Assembly: GCF_001050015.1 (NCBI RefSeq)
Contig: NZ_CVTB01000166.1
Span: forward strand, 1-64,000
DNA length: 64,000 nucleotides
Source of the DNA: Mycolicibacterium malmesburyense
GTDB lineage: Bacteria > Actinomycetota > Actinomycetes > Mycobacteriales > Mycobacteriaceae
Direction: 5' to 3'
Shown: positions 25,403 to 32,535 of the stretch, piece by piece
Layout: every line of letters starts with the position of its first letter
Position numbering within the stretch: the first letter of the stretch is position 1
The notes under the pieces: model-generated
Databases searched by the model: none
The model's input: only the letters and a program-made list of their open reading frames with translations
Told to the model about the DNA's origin: nothing
Made by a program: the position numbers and the translations under genes

Positions 25403-25597
25403 ATGACCACGGCCAGAGCGGTTGATCGCCTCTACACGCCTGTACAAGCCGCACAAATCCTCGGGTGTGGAAAGACCAAGGTGTACGGGTTCATCAAGAG
25501 CGGCGACCTGCGCAGCGTGAAGCTCGGCGGGTCCCGACGCATTCCGCGTAGTGCGCTCGACGAGTTCATCGAAGGACTCGACGATGCCGACAACTGA
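25403..25597 (+). CDS. xis: Excisionase-like helix-turn-helix protein
   Basis: 64 residues from ATG at 25403, preceded by AGGAG at 25391. A single winged HTH of the MerR/excisionase type: LYTPVQAAQILGCGKTKVYG, then IKSGDLRSVKLGGSRRIPRS. Such proteins bend DNA to direct the integrase toward excision, or act as a transcription switch. First gene of the rightward operon, divergent from the repressor. The in-frame upstream extension is discarded because it overlaps the repressor gene. Confidence 0.85.
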   Translation: MTTARAVDRLYTPVQAAQILGCGKTKVYGFIKSGDLRSVKLGGSRRIPRSALDEFIEGLDDADN

Positions 25598-25609
25598 GGT
25601 GCCCGTCGC

Positions 25610-25924
25610 GTGAGAACCAACGAGAACAACGGATGGGCCTGGCGGACCATCCAGCAAGCTGCGTTGGCCCGCAACCGCCGCGACAACGACGGCCAATGTC
25701 AGCGACAGTTCGACGGATGTCTGGGGCAGGCCACGACTGTGAACCACATTCTCGAACGCGTGAACGGCGGGGGCGACGGCCCACACAACTTGGAGGCCGT
25801 GTGCGAGGTGTGCCATTACCGCCTCACCACAGCCCTCGTTCAAAGTCGGGCAGCGATGCGCCGCCAAAACGCGAAGGCCGCGAAGCGCAGAAATTATCCC
25901 GGCCGAAAAGACCGCCATGAGTAA
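25610..25924 (+). CDS. HNH endonuclease (first of two in the element)
   Basis: 104 residues from GTG at 25610. The HNH fold is visible as C30/C37, NH at 45-46 (TTVNHILERVNGG), N60 and CEVCHYR at 65-71, so four cysteines likely bind structural zinc. The protein ends RRNYPGRKDRHE, nearly the same as the second HNH protein of the element. Small HNH nucleases often sit by phage terminases, but none is present. It starts 12 bp after xis. Confidence 0.85.
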   Translation: MRTNENNGWAWRTIQQAALARNRRDNDGQCQRQFDGCLGQATTVNHILERVNGGGDGPHNLEAVCEVCHYRLTTALVQSRAAMRRQNAKAAKRRNYPGRKDRHE

Positions 25925-25933
25925 AGGATTCGC

Positions 25934-27166
25934 GTGATCAAGATTACGTACTACCCCAAGGAGGACGGGTCAGTGGGCTACGACTGGGACGAAGTCGAGG
26001 GAATTCCCAAACCTCCAGAACTCGATGAAATCCAAGCAGAGGGATGGATCGTCATGGACGCAACCGGCGAACTCGAACTCACTAGATGGCTGTGGCAGAA
26101 CAAGATTCCGAAGGGGGAGTTCTCGATTCTTGGCGCATATGAGGGATCCATGAAATCCACGATGGTGGCCAAGGTCGTCGCGGACATCACGCACGGTCGC
26201 CTCGAAGGTGAGTACTACGGCGAACCCAAATCCGTGCTGTGGTTCGGGGGCGAAGAAAGTTGGGCCAAGTCAATCAAACCGCGATTGGTCGCAGCTGGGG
26301 CCGACGTGTCGCGTGTCAAGCAGATCAAGCCACCGCCCGAACAAGCCCGGGTTGTGGACATCACCGATCCGGAGCACGTCGACATGCTGAGGAAAGCAAT
26401 CAAGATCTACGACGCCGCCTTTGTGGTGTTCGATCCAATGACGAGCGCGATGGGCGCGAGAAACGTCGAGAAGGAAGAAGTGCTGCGGGAGGTTCTGGAG
26501 CCCTTCATTGACGAGGTGTGCCACACCGATGGGACGACGGTGCTCGCGGTCAAGCACTTCACCAAGCTTGAGTCATCCGACCCGTCAAGACTATTGGGCG
26601 GCAACAGGGCGTGGTCTCAGATCGCGCGCTCGTTCCTCGCAATCGCGTTGCACCCGGACGGCGACAAGGGCCAGCCGAAAGACGCCAGTTTCGTCGTAGG
26701 CGTCCACAAGGGCAACATGACGGGCGATCGCACGCCGATGCTGTTCAAGCCCGTTGCGGTCAAGCTGGAAATCGAGGACCGAATGGTCGAAGTCCCCACG
26801 ATTGAATGGCTGGGCGAGTCGGATTACACGGTCGAGGAAGCGTTGCGTGCACGTCTCGCGGCGGAACGAAAAGCGACTAAGTCCGAGCCGCGGATCACAG
26901 CCGAGGCGTGGCTGCGCGACTTCCTCAAGAATGCGGGACCGAGCACTCGCATCGAGGTAATCACTTCGCAGGCTGCAGAACGTGGGGACGCTGCTTTCAG
27001 CGCGGCATCTCTCGATAAGGGTTGGCGGCGCATCACCGACTCGGGCGACGCTGGACCGAGAAGGCTCAGGGGCAAGGAAGCGCTGTGGTCCCTCGTCGGA
27101 TATCAAACCGTCCCACTCGACGATGACGGCGACGAGCCCGGCCATGGCGTGACTGTAGGAGGGTGA
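25934..27166 (+). CDS. RepA-like AAA/RecA-fold ATPase, probable replication helicase
   Basis: 410 residues from GTG at 25934, 9 bp after the HNH stop. The RecA-like core has a Walker A-like segment GAYEGSMKST at about residues 67-76 in which Met replaces the usual Gly before Lys, a Walker B AFVVFDPMT at about 162-170, and KHFTK near residue 215, as in RepA/AAA_25 helicases of plasmids and phages. The C-terminal region (TAEAWLRDFLKNAGPSTRIE...) resembles the winged-helix tail of such proteins. An iteron array follows directly, supporting a replication role. Confidence 0.85.
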   Translation: MIKITYYPKEDGSVGYDWDEVEGIPKPPELDEIQAEGWIVMDATGELELTRWLWQNKIPKGEFSILGAYEGSMKSTMVAKVVADITHGRLEGEYYGEPKSVLWFGGEESWAKSIKPRLVAAGADVSRVKQIKPPPEQARVVDITDPEHVDMLRKAIKIYDAAFVVFDPMTSAMGARNVEKEEVLREVLEPFIDEVCHTDGTTVLAVKHFTKLESSDPSRLLGGNRAWSQIARSFLAIALHPDGDKGQPKDASFVVGVHKGNMTGDRTPMLFKPVAVKLEIEDRMVEVPTIEWLGESDYTVEEALRARLAAERKATKSEPRITAEAWLRDFLKNAGPSTRIEVITSQAAERGDAAFSAASLDKGWRRITDSGDAGPRRLRGKEALWSLVGYQTVPLDDDGDEPGHGVTVGG

Positions 27167-27180
27167 GCGCGCATGGACGT

Positions 27181-27320
27181 TACAAACCTACAAACGTACA
27201 AACGTTTTGGAGTACCCACTCGGCACATTAGTGCAGGTAAACGTATTTTCATTTTTAGATCTACAAATAAACAATACAAATGCTATAAGGCCCATTTGTT
27301 TGTACGATTGTACGTTTGTA
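27181..27320. repeat. Symmetrical iteron array, candidate replication origin
   Basis: Three TACAAAC repeats at 27181, 27189 and 27197, exactly 8 bp apart, face three inverted copies at 27298 (GTTTGTA), 27306 (GATTGTA, one mismatch) and 27314 (GTTTGTA), also 8 bp apart. The roughly 94 bp between them is AT-rich and holds two TACAAAT near-copies (27262, 27275). Position immediately after the RepA-like gene fits an origin with iterons on both sides of an unwinding region. An 8-bp inverted repeat TCGATTGT/ACAATCGA follows at 27325-27354. Confidence 0.7.
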
Positions 27321-27398
27321 ATATTCGATTGTGCACACACGCCGCTACAATCGACCGGTCTCACTCAGATATATTCGATACACAAGAAAGGGAAGGAA

Positions 27399-27663
27399 AT
27401 GGAATACGCCGCACCCCTAATTCTGCCCAAAGGAAAGAAGCGAATTCAGGCGCTAACCCCGAAAGCGTGCTACCTGTACGAGGGCGAAGTGCTGATGTTC
27501 GAGGACTCCGAACGCTGCCCCGACTGCACGACTCCGGTCGTATGGGGAGGACCGCGACGGGCCCGCCCGCATCACCAAGATCTACCACGATGCAACCTGC
27601 ACGCAGGTCCGGTGCGGACAAGGCGAAGTCGCGCCGACGCGTGAGGAGCAGGAGCATGAGTAA
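27399..27663 (+). pseudogene. Small cysteine-pair protein gene with apparent +1 frameshift in a G4 tract
   Basis: Starts MEYAAPLILPKGK after an AAGGGAAGG ribosome site. As read, the frame gives 81 residues ending at 27644, but after CPDCTTPVVWGG it turns into an arginine/proline-rich tail that looks like a wrong frame. Removing one G from GGGG at 27544-27547 gives VVWEDRDGPARITKIYHD, then a second cysteine pair (ATCTQVRCGQ), ending at TAA 27661-27663. That end overlaps the ATG of the next gene (ATGAGTAA), as in an intact operon. Function unknown; possibly a zinc ribbon. Confidence 0.65.
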
Positions 27664-27925
27664 TCAGTGCATTAGTGGTCGACACAACTACGAGCATCTC
27701 GGCACGTCGTGTGACGACATGGACGAGAAACTGCGCGTCATGCGCGAGCTTGCGTTGGGCAGCACGACCATCGTGAGTGAGAGCGGGCCGACCTCGGTGT
27801 GGGACGAGAACGGCGACCCGGTTCTTGATGCGGTCATTCCTGACGGCATTGACCCCATCGGTGTGGGCATTTACTCGTCTGGGTTCATCGGCACGGCGCA
27901 CGCCGACGACGCAGAGGATCCATAG
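27656..27925 (+). CDS. Small hypothetical protein of the element
   Basis: 89 residues from ATG at 27656 (MSNQCISGRHNYE), with AGGAG about 8 bases upstream. The N-terminus has C, H and a further C (NQCISGRHNYEHLGTSCDD) that could bind metal; the rest is acidic (VWDENGDPVLDAVIPDGIDP). I do not recognise a family. The longer frame starting at 27173 is rejected because it runs through the iteron array. Translationally linked to the gene before it. Confidence 0.6.
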   Translation: MSNQCISGRHNYEHLGTSCDDMDEKLRVMRELALGSTTIVSESGPTSVWDENGDPVLDAVIPDGIDPIGVGIYSSGFIGTAHADDAEDP

Positions 27926-28286
27926 AAGGGCCTCAGCGCGTCTATGCGCTCCGTTTAATTGCGACATGAGGGTTTCATCGCGCGGATAAATCAGACGACC
28001 GTTACGGCGCTTCTAAGTCGCCATTGAGTCTCGAATTTTGAGCGATTACATTGGTCGTTACGCCCGCTGCGCGGTAAGTCAGCCGTCCGACAGGACGTTA
28101 AACAAGGAAGTGCCGACGGGCCTCGTACGGATATCTCCAATAGAACTTCTCCCATGAGCGCATCCGTGCACTGCGCTATGACCCGCTGAAGCTTCACTCA
28201 GCGCGAGGCGATGGGAAATTTGCTAAACCATACTCAATGAGCGTTCAGTGCCGAACTGCGCTCAAAACCATTGAAAGACTGGAGAA
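27926..28286. other. 361-bp non-coding stretch before the capsid gene
   Basis: No reading frame on either strand looks real; the best is a 68-codon minus-strand frame with no ribosome site. It contains several short GC-rich inverted repeats and ends in a hairpin at 28238-28264. It probably carries the promoter and leader of the capsid gene or a small RNA, but no defined signal could be confirmed. Confidence 0.4.
28238..28264 (+). promoter_or_regulatory. Hairpin in the capsid gene leader
   Basis: TGAGCG, a TT bulge, CAGT, loop GCCGA, ACTG, CGCTCA, followed by AAAA. It ends 22 bases before the capsid start codon, just ahead of the CTGGAG ribosome site. It could be an attenuator or a translational operator; it lacks the U-tract of a classic terminator. 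Confidence 0.45.
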
Positions 28287-29120
28287 ATGACCAGTTTCGT
28301 TACTGTCAACTCGCCCAAGGCATGGGCGATGGACGTGCAGGGCATTGCGCCCGAGCAGGTAATTCCGCAGGCGCTCGTCCTGCAATGCACCACCAAGGGC
28401 GGCGAAGTCCACGGTGATGCACCGATGGTTCGCGTACCTCGGATCAAGATCCTCGACGCGGGTTTCGTGCCTGAGGGTTCGGACATCCCGGAAAGCGATC
28501 CTGAACTGGGCGAGCTGTTGATCAAGACCGGCACCGTGGCCGAACTGATCAAGGTATCGAGGGACCAGCTCTCGCAGGACTCGGCCCAGGCGCTGATCTC
28601 CCACGAAATGAAGCGCTCGATGATCTATAAGGCGGACACGGCGTTTCTGACGCAACCCGCACCCGAGGCACCCGCCGAGTTCCCGCCGGGCGGCATTCTG
28701 AATTACGCGACGAACGCGGGCCCACTGACGGGGTCGCTCGATGCGCTCATCGACGCATTCGCCGCAATCGAGGCTCTGCCCGGTGGTGTGGTCACGCACA
28801 TCCTGGCGCATCCCTCGGCGTATGCGACGCTGCGCCAGATCAAGAAGGCCACGGGATCGAACGAGCCGCTGCTTGGCGCTGGTACGCAAGCAGGCGAGAA
28901 GTCGCTGCTCGGTGTTCCTGTTCTGACCACTAACGCGTTGCCGGCTGACGGTGTGGTGGCGCTGGACAAGAACTACATCGTGTCGGCCTACACCCACCTG
29001 GAACTCGCTCGTTCCGACGACTACTACTTCAACTCGATCTCGGTCGCGTTGCGTGCGTCGTTCCGGTTCGGTGCGGGGCTGCTCGACGCGCAGGCCGCGC
29101 AGGTCCTGACGGTCGAGTAG
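28287..29120 (+). CDS. HK97-fold major capsid protein
   Basis: 277 residues, preceded by CTGGAG. Recognised as an HK97-family capsid protein from the N-arm and E-loop pattern (VLQCTTKGGEVHGDAPMVRV, AGFVPEGSDIPESDPELGEL), the spine-helix region LSQDSAQALISHEMKRSM, the A-domain segment THILAHPSAYATLRQIK and the P-loop/strand end DDYYFNSISVALRASFRFG. It has no N-terminal delta/scaffolding domain and is about the size of a mature HK97 subunit. No protease, portal or terminase gene is nearby. An encapsulin is a less likely alternative. Confidence 0.8.
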   Translation: MTSFVTVNSPKAWAMDVQGIAPEQVIPQALVLQCTTKGGEVHGDAPMVRVPRIKILDAGFVPEGSDIPESDPELGELLIKTGTVAELIKVSRDQLSQDSAQALISHEMKRSMIYKADTAFLTQPAPEAPAEFPPGGILNYATNAGPLTGSLDALIDAFAAIEALPGGVVTHILAHPSAYATLRQIKKATGSNEPLLGAGTQAGEKSLLGVPVLTTNALPADGVVALDKNYIVSAYTHLELARSDDYYFNSISVALRASFRFGAGLLDAQAAQVLTVE

Positions 29121-29346
29121 AACCTACAACCAAATACTCGCAGCATCGCAACCCCTGCACCCGGTGCGTATGCGCGACCTCGAAGGGCGATGCTCCCCAA
29201 CCACGGGCATCGCCTTTCTTGGTGGATACGCAACGTGTCAGGTGTGAGCGGTACCTGCGAGCACGTACGTACGCGATGCACGGAAAGTACTGTGCTGCAA
29301 TAGAATAGCTGTTTCGTTACGTCGCCATGTCTCTTAAAATTGAAGC

Positions 29347-29574
29347 ATGACAACGACCACCGCCTTCCTCGTATCCGACGACGAAGAGTCCGATCCGAAC
29401 GAATACTTCGCCATGACCGCCGACGCTGACGTTGCGCGAGAAGCCCTCGACGACATGCTCGCCGACGACTTCGACGTGACGACGCCTGTGTGGACATTGC
29501 TCGACGGGATTGACCCTGACCCCAACGTGCGCGTGTACAACGTGTCCGACCTCGCCATCGTGTACGTCTCATAA
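29347..29574 (+). CDS. Small, strongly acidic hypothetical protein
   Basis: 75 residues. About 18 Asp/Glu against 2 Arg and no Lys, with acidic clusters DDEESD and LDDMLADDFDV, then a less charged hydrophobic C-terminus. No family recognised. Size and charge resemble DNA-mimic proteins of phages (for example anti-restriction proteins), but this is only an analogy. It lies 226 bp after the capsid gene and 65 bp before the second HNH gene. No clear ribosome site. Confidence 0.55.
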   Translation: MTTTTAFLVSDDEESDPNEYFAMTADADVAREALDDMLADDFDVTTPVWTLLDGIDPDPNVRVYNVSDLAIVYVS

Positions 29575-29639
29575 TCCGAAACACCAAGGCCTGCATCCGA
29601 TTGGGTGTGGGCTTTGTTGCGGATCGCCGGTCGTAACGT

Positions 29640-30005
29640 ATGCGCATGGGTATGACCAAGCACCAGCACAGGCGGCGTAAACCTCAGAGCCGCAACGCAA
29701 GTACAGGTCGGATGCAAGGACGCGGGTGGATGACCATTCGTGCGCGCATTCTCGAACGTGATGGGCATGTATGCCAGGCACGCGACGAGGGATGCGAGGG
29801 CGAGGCCGTCGAGGTGCACCACATAGTGCCTATCGAATTAGGTGGCACGAACGAAGACGAGAACCTGACCAGTCTCTGCGGGACGTGCCACTACCGAGTC
29901 ACGACCGAACAGCGCCAGGCACGTGCTGCACGCGTCAAAGCAGAGAAGCGCGACGCTGCACGGCGCAATCATCCTGGGCGAAAGGACCGCCACGACCCGG
30001 TATGA
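29640..30005 (+). CDS. HNH endonuclease (second of two in the element)
   Basis: 121 residues; starts at 29640, 29646 or 29652 are all possible and none has a clear ribosome site. The HNH motif reads VEVHHIVPIELGGTNEDE with HH at 60-61 and N75, then CGTCHYR at 80-86; C45 and C52 complete a zinc site. The N-terminus is very basic. It shares the C-terminal (N/H)PGRKDRH segment with the first HNH protein, so the two are paralogues. It is the more canonical of the pair. Confidence 0.85.
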   Translation: MRMGMTKHQHRRRKPQSRNASTGRMQGRGWMTIRARILERDGHVCQARDEGCEGEAVEVHHIVPIELGGTNEDENLTSLCGTCHYRVTTEQRQARAARVKAEKRDAARRNHPGRKDRHDPV

Positions 30006-30034
30006 GTTTGTACGTGGTCACGTGCCAGTTGACC

Positions 30035-30088
30035 GTGGGGGGCCACACCCCACCCTCCGCTTTCGCCCACCGTAGCGTCTTTGACGCT
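30035..30088 (+). terminator. Two small hairpins after the second HNH gene
   Basis: GTGGGG-ggccaca-CCCCAC at 30035-30053 and AGCGTC-ttt-GACGCT at 30074-30088, both perfect 6-bp stems, lie 30-80 bp after the HNH stop. Neither has a U-tract, so a termination role is a guess from position. Confidence 0.35.
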
Positions 30089-30185
30089 CGCACTGTGTAC
30101 ACGTTCCCCAGCTCGAAAAGGAAAGACTCGTACACCCTCGCGCTGGACCTGAACTTGTCGGCAGGGTGTCGTAATGTAGCACGTA

Positions 30186-30199
30186 TGTTCGACCGAACA
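30186..30199. promoter_or_regulatory. 14-bp palindrome upstream of the methyltransferase gene
   Basis: TGTTCG-ac-CGAACA, a perfect 6+2+6 palindrome 83 bp before the GTG start used here. It may be an operator, perhaps for the HTH inside the methyltransferase itself or for the small HTH-like protein at the right end. It is not a mycobacterial LexA box, which has the opposite arm order. Confidence 0.4.
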
Positions 30200-30281
30200 C
30201 GGCAGGCGCGTCAGCCTCATGGATCCCCCTGGGGTTGCTACGCTCACGACCACAAATCGCGACACGCAGAAGGCGACTAAC

Positions 30282-31379
30282 GTGACCAACCGCGGTGAAG
30301 ATCTCAAACGCATTCGCAACGCATTGGGCGACGCTGTCGCTGACGAGGCGGCAGACGCTCTCGTATGTATGGGCGACTCTCTGCAGCTGTTGCGGCGACT
30401 GCCAGATCAGTCTGTGAGCTTGATCGTGACCGATCCGCCCTACCACAGCACCAAGAAAAGCAACATCCAGAATGACACCGCGTTCCAGGAGGACGAGGAA
30501 TTTCTGCAGTGGATTGAGCAATACACGGTCGAGTGGAAGCGGATACTCAAACGCAGTGGCACGCTATACCTCTTTTGCTCTAGTCAGATGTCAGCCCGTC
30601 TTGAAGTGATGATGGCGAACTACCTCCGGCCGATAAATCACGTCACTTGGACCAAGCCCAACGAACCCGGATACGACGGGTGGAAGGGCAAAATGAAGAA
30701 GGAAGCTCTGCGGACGTGGTACCCGCATTCTGAGCGCATCCTCGTCTTTGAACATGGTGGATACGGCACATGGGAGGCTTACCGCCGCTCACCAATGGGC
30801 GAGTACTTACTCGATTGTCGGAAGCGCGCGGGTATCTCGATGGTCCAACTGACTGAAGAGATCGGCGAGTACGGGAAGATCAATCGCGGTGGCGCGGTAG
30901 CGAATTGGGAAGCGGGACGCAATATCCCGAGCCGCGAGCAGTATCGTAAGCTGGTCGACGCGCTGCGCGTATACGGCGTTACTCCGATGCTCGACTACAA
31001 CGACCTCATTCGTCCAATGCAAGTGAGCAAGGACATGCAGTTCACTGACGTCTGGGACTTCATGAGCGTCCGCCCCTTCAAGAACAAGCACCCGGCCGAG
31101 AAGCCGCAGGACATGCTTATGCACATCATCGAAGCATCAAGCTATCCCGGTGACATCGTGTTGGATTGTTTCTCCGGATCGGGCTCCACTGGTGTTGCTG
31201 CTTTACGACTGGGTCGTCGCGCTGTCTGTATGGAACTAGACGAGCTATGGGTCAAGCGGGCCGCTAAGGAAATCACCGAGGCACGACTCGACGCGGAGTA
31301 TCAGCCGCCGAAGCGAGTTCACCACGGACGAAAGGACAGCGCCGACGAGGGGCTACCGCTCGACGGCCTCTTCGATTGA
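30282..31379 (+). CDS. Type II DNA adenine/cytosine-N4 methyltransferase with inserted HTH domain
   Basis: 365 residues from GTG at 30282, chosen for the AGAAGG site 8 bases upstream; an in-frame ATG at 30219 is possible. Beta-class order: DPPY at 51-54 comes first, HPAEKPQ at 270-276, and the SAM-binding FSGSGSTG at 297-304. Residues of about 172-235 form an XRE-like HTH (EYLLDCRKRAGISMVQLTEE ... NWEAGRNIPS) placed between the catalytic motifs. Converges with, and overlaps by 27 bp, the nuclease gene, so it should protect DNA from that enzyme. Confidence 0.88.
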   Translation: MTNRGEDLKRIRNALGDAVADEAADALVCMGDSLQLLRRLPDQSVSLIVTDPPYHSTKKSNIQNDTAFQEDEEFLQWIEQYTVEWKRILKRSGTLYLFCSSQMSARLEVMMANYLRPINHVTWTKPNEPGYDGWKGKMKKEALRTWYPHSERILVFEHGGYGTWEAYRRSPMGEYLLDCRKRAGISMVQLTEEIGEYGKINRGGAVANWEAGRNIPSREQYRKLVDALRVYGVTPMLDYNDLIRPMQVSKDMQFTDVWDFMSVRPFKNKHPAEKPQDMLMHIIEASSYPGDIVLDCFSGSGSTGVAALRLGRRAVCMELDELWVKRAAKEITEARLDAEYQPPKRVHHGRKDSADEGLPLDGLFD

Positions 31380-32396
31380 TTCTTTCTCCTTGTCGATCGC
31401 GCCTGTGCCACCGTTGTTCTCGATCACGCGCTTCATCCAGTCCAAGGTAAATGGAATGCCCTTATCACCCGCTACCACATTGCAATGATGGTGTCCCCAG
31501 CCCAGGTTGTACGGTCGATGCAGAAGCGAACCAGGACGTAGTTCCTCAATGTGGAACAGATTGATCGGTGTGATCTTGTTGTCCCAAGTCTCCCTACCTT
31601 CGACCTGCTCACTGCGCTGAATGAAGCCAACTGCCTCGACTAGTTCAAGACACAAGGGGCAGATCGTCCGGTGGCCGTCGTCAATGGCGCGAACTTGCCT
31701 CAGCCGGTCCCAATCAAGAAGGCCGGCTGACTCAGCTTCTGCGAGAATGCCTCTCGATCGCTGGGACGCGCCTTCGGGCGACATTCCCGCAGCGATAACG
31801 ACGTCCAGCGCATCAACGCATAGCCACACCAAAGCCTCTAGTTGAAGCTTCGTCGCTGCGATCGTCGTTGACGACGCGTACTCATAGTCTCGAATGCCAG
31901 CTCCGCGTACAGAGGACTGAGCGTATCCCTCGGTGATGCTGGCGTCCCCATACGCCGTCGTAGCGTGAACACGCGCCACATACGTGCCGCCGAGCGGCGT
32001 ACGCCGGGATGTAGCCGGCACAAACGGCTTCCCATTTGGCAAGGAAGTTTGACCCCCGTGCGCGTCCCATTGCGATTGTCGCTCGAAGAACAGCAGCGCA
32101 TTGTCACCGATGCTAAGGCCGTTCTTCTCAAGTAGGGCATCAGCGTCAACATGGTCGAAATACCAATCTGGATCGACAAGGACGATGAAGCCGTTTTCAT
32201 AGCCATCAGGTCCGTCGTCGGGCTTCGCGGACCGGTCGAACTGGCTGTGGCGGATGAGCACCGTGCTATTGCGGCTGACTCGGTTCTGAAACACCTCGTC
32301 GGTTTCGGCTCCGCGCGTCTGACCTGTTTTCGACAGCTTCATTTTCAGCCCTGCAGGTAGGGCCTCGTAAGGACTTCTCTTCCGCCGCGTAACCAC
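31353..32396 (-). CDS. BstXI-like type II restriction endonuclease
   Basis: 347 residues from a GTG start. The C-terminal third has CPLC at 246-249, LFHIEELRPG at 280-289 and RPYNLGWGHHHCN at 294-306. This cysteine/histidine arrangement is what I recall of the BstXI family, thought to use a zinc-supported beta-beta-alpha metal site. The N-terminal two thirds probably hold target recognition. The 3' end overlaps the methyltransferase gene by 27 bp in convergent orientation. Family assignment is from memory and should be taken as likely; the recognition sequence is unknown. Confidence 0.7.
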   Translation of the reverse strand: MVTRRKRSPYEALPAGLKMKLSKTGQTRGAETDEVFQNRVSRNSTVLIRHSQFDRSAKPDDGPDGYENGFIVLVDPDWYFDHVDADALLEKNGLSIGDNALLFFERQSQWDAHGGQTSLPNGKPFVPATSRRTPLGGTYVARVHATTAYGDASITEGYAQSSVRGAGIRDYEYASSTTIAATKLQLEALVWLCVDALDVVIAAGMSPEGASQRSRGILAEAESAGLLDWDRLRQVRAIDDGHRTICPLCLELVEAVGFIQRSEQVEGRETWDNKITPINLFHIEELRPGSLLHRPYNLGWGHHHCNVVAGDKGIPFTLDWMKRVIENNGGTGAIDKEKESIEEAVER

Positions 32397-32535
32397 GGCG
32401 ACGATGATGCCACCGGACGGACGACCCGCGTAAGAGGTCAGCGAGACCCATCCTGAATGCCGAAATACATCCGCGGTTGCTCAGCGCAAAGCCCCTCGTC
32501 CAAACATCAAGGCGCAGGGCTCAGCGGATCGCGGG

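Noticed and set aside
27173..27925. A single 250-codon gene across this region
   Set aside because: Its first half runs through the iteron array and switches frame relative to the better small gene at 27399. Only the last 89 codons, with their own ribosome site, look real.
27991..28197. 68-codon minus-strand gene in the capsid leader region
   Set aside because: No ribosome site, no recognisable motif and opposite to the surrounding transcription.
29326..29349. Seven-codon leader peptide (MSLKIEA) overlapping the acidic protein start
   Set aside because: The ATGA overlap is suggestive, but so short a frame can arise by chance and no ribosome site is evident.
30186..30199. LexA (SOS) box
   Set aside because: The mycobacterial SOS box has GAAC on the left and GTTC on the right with four bases between; here the arms are reversed.
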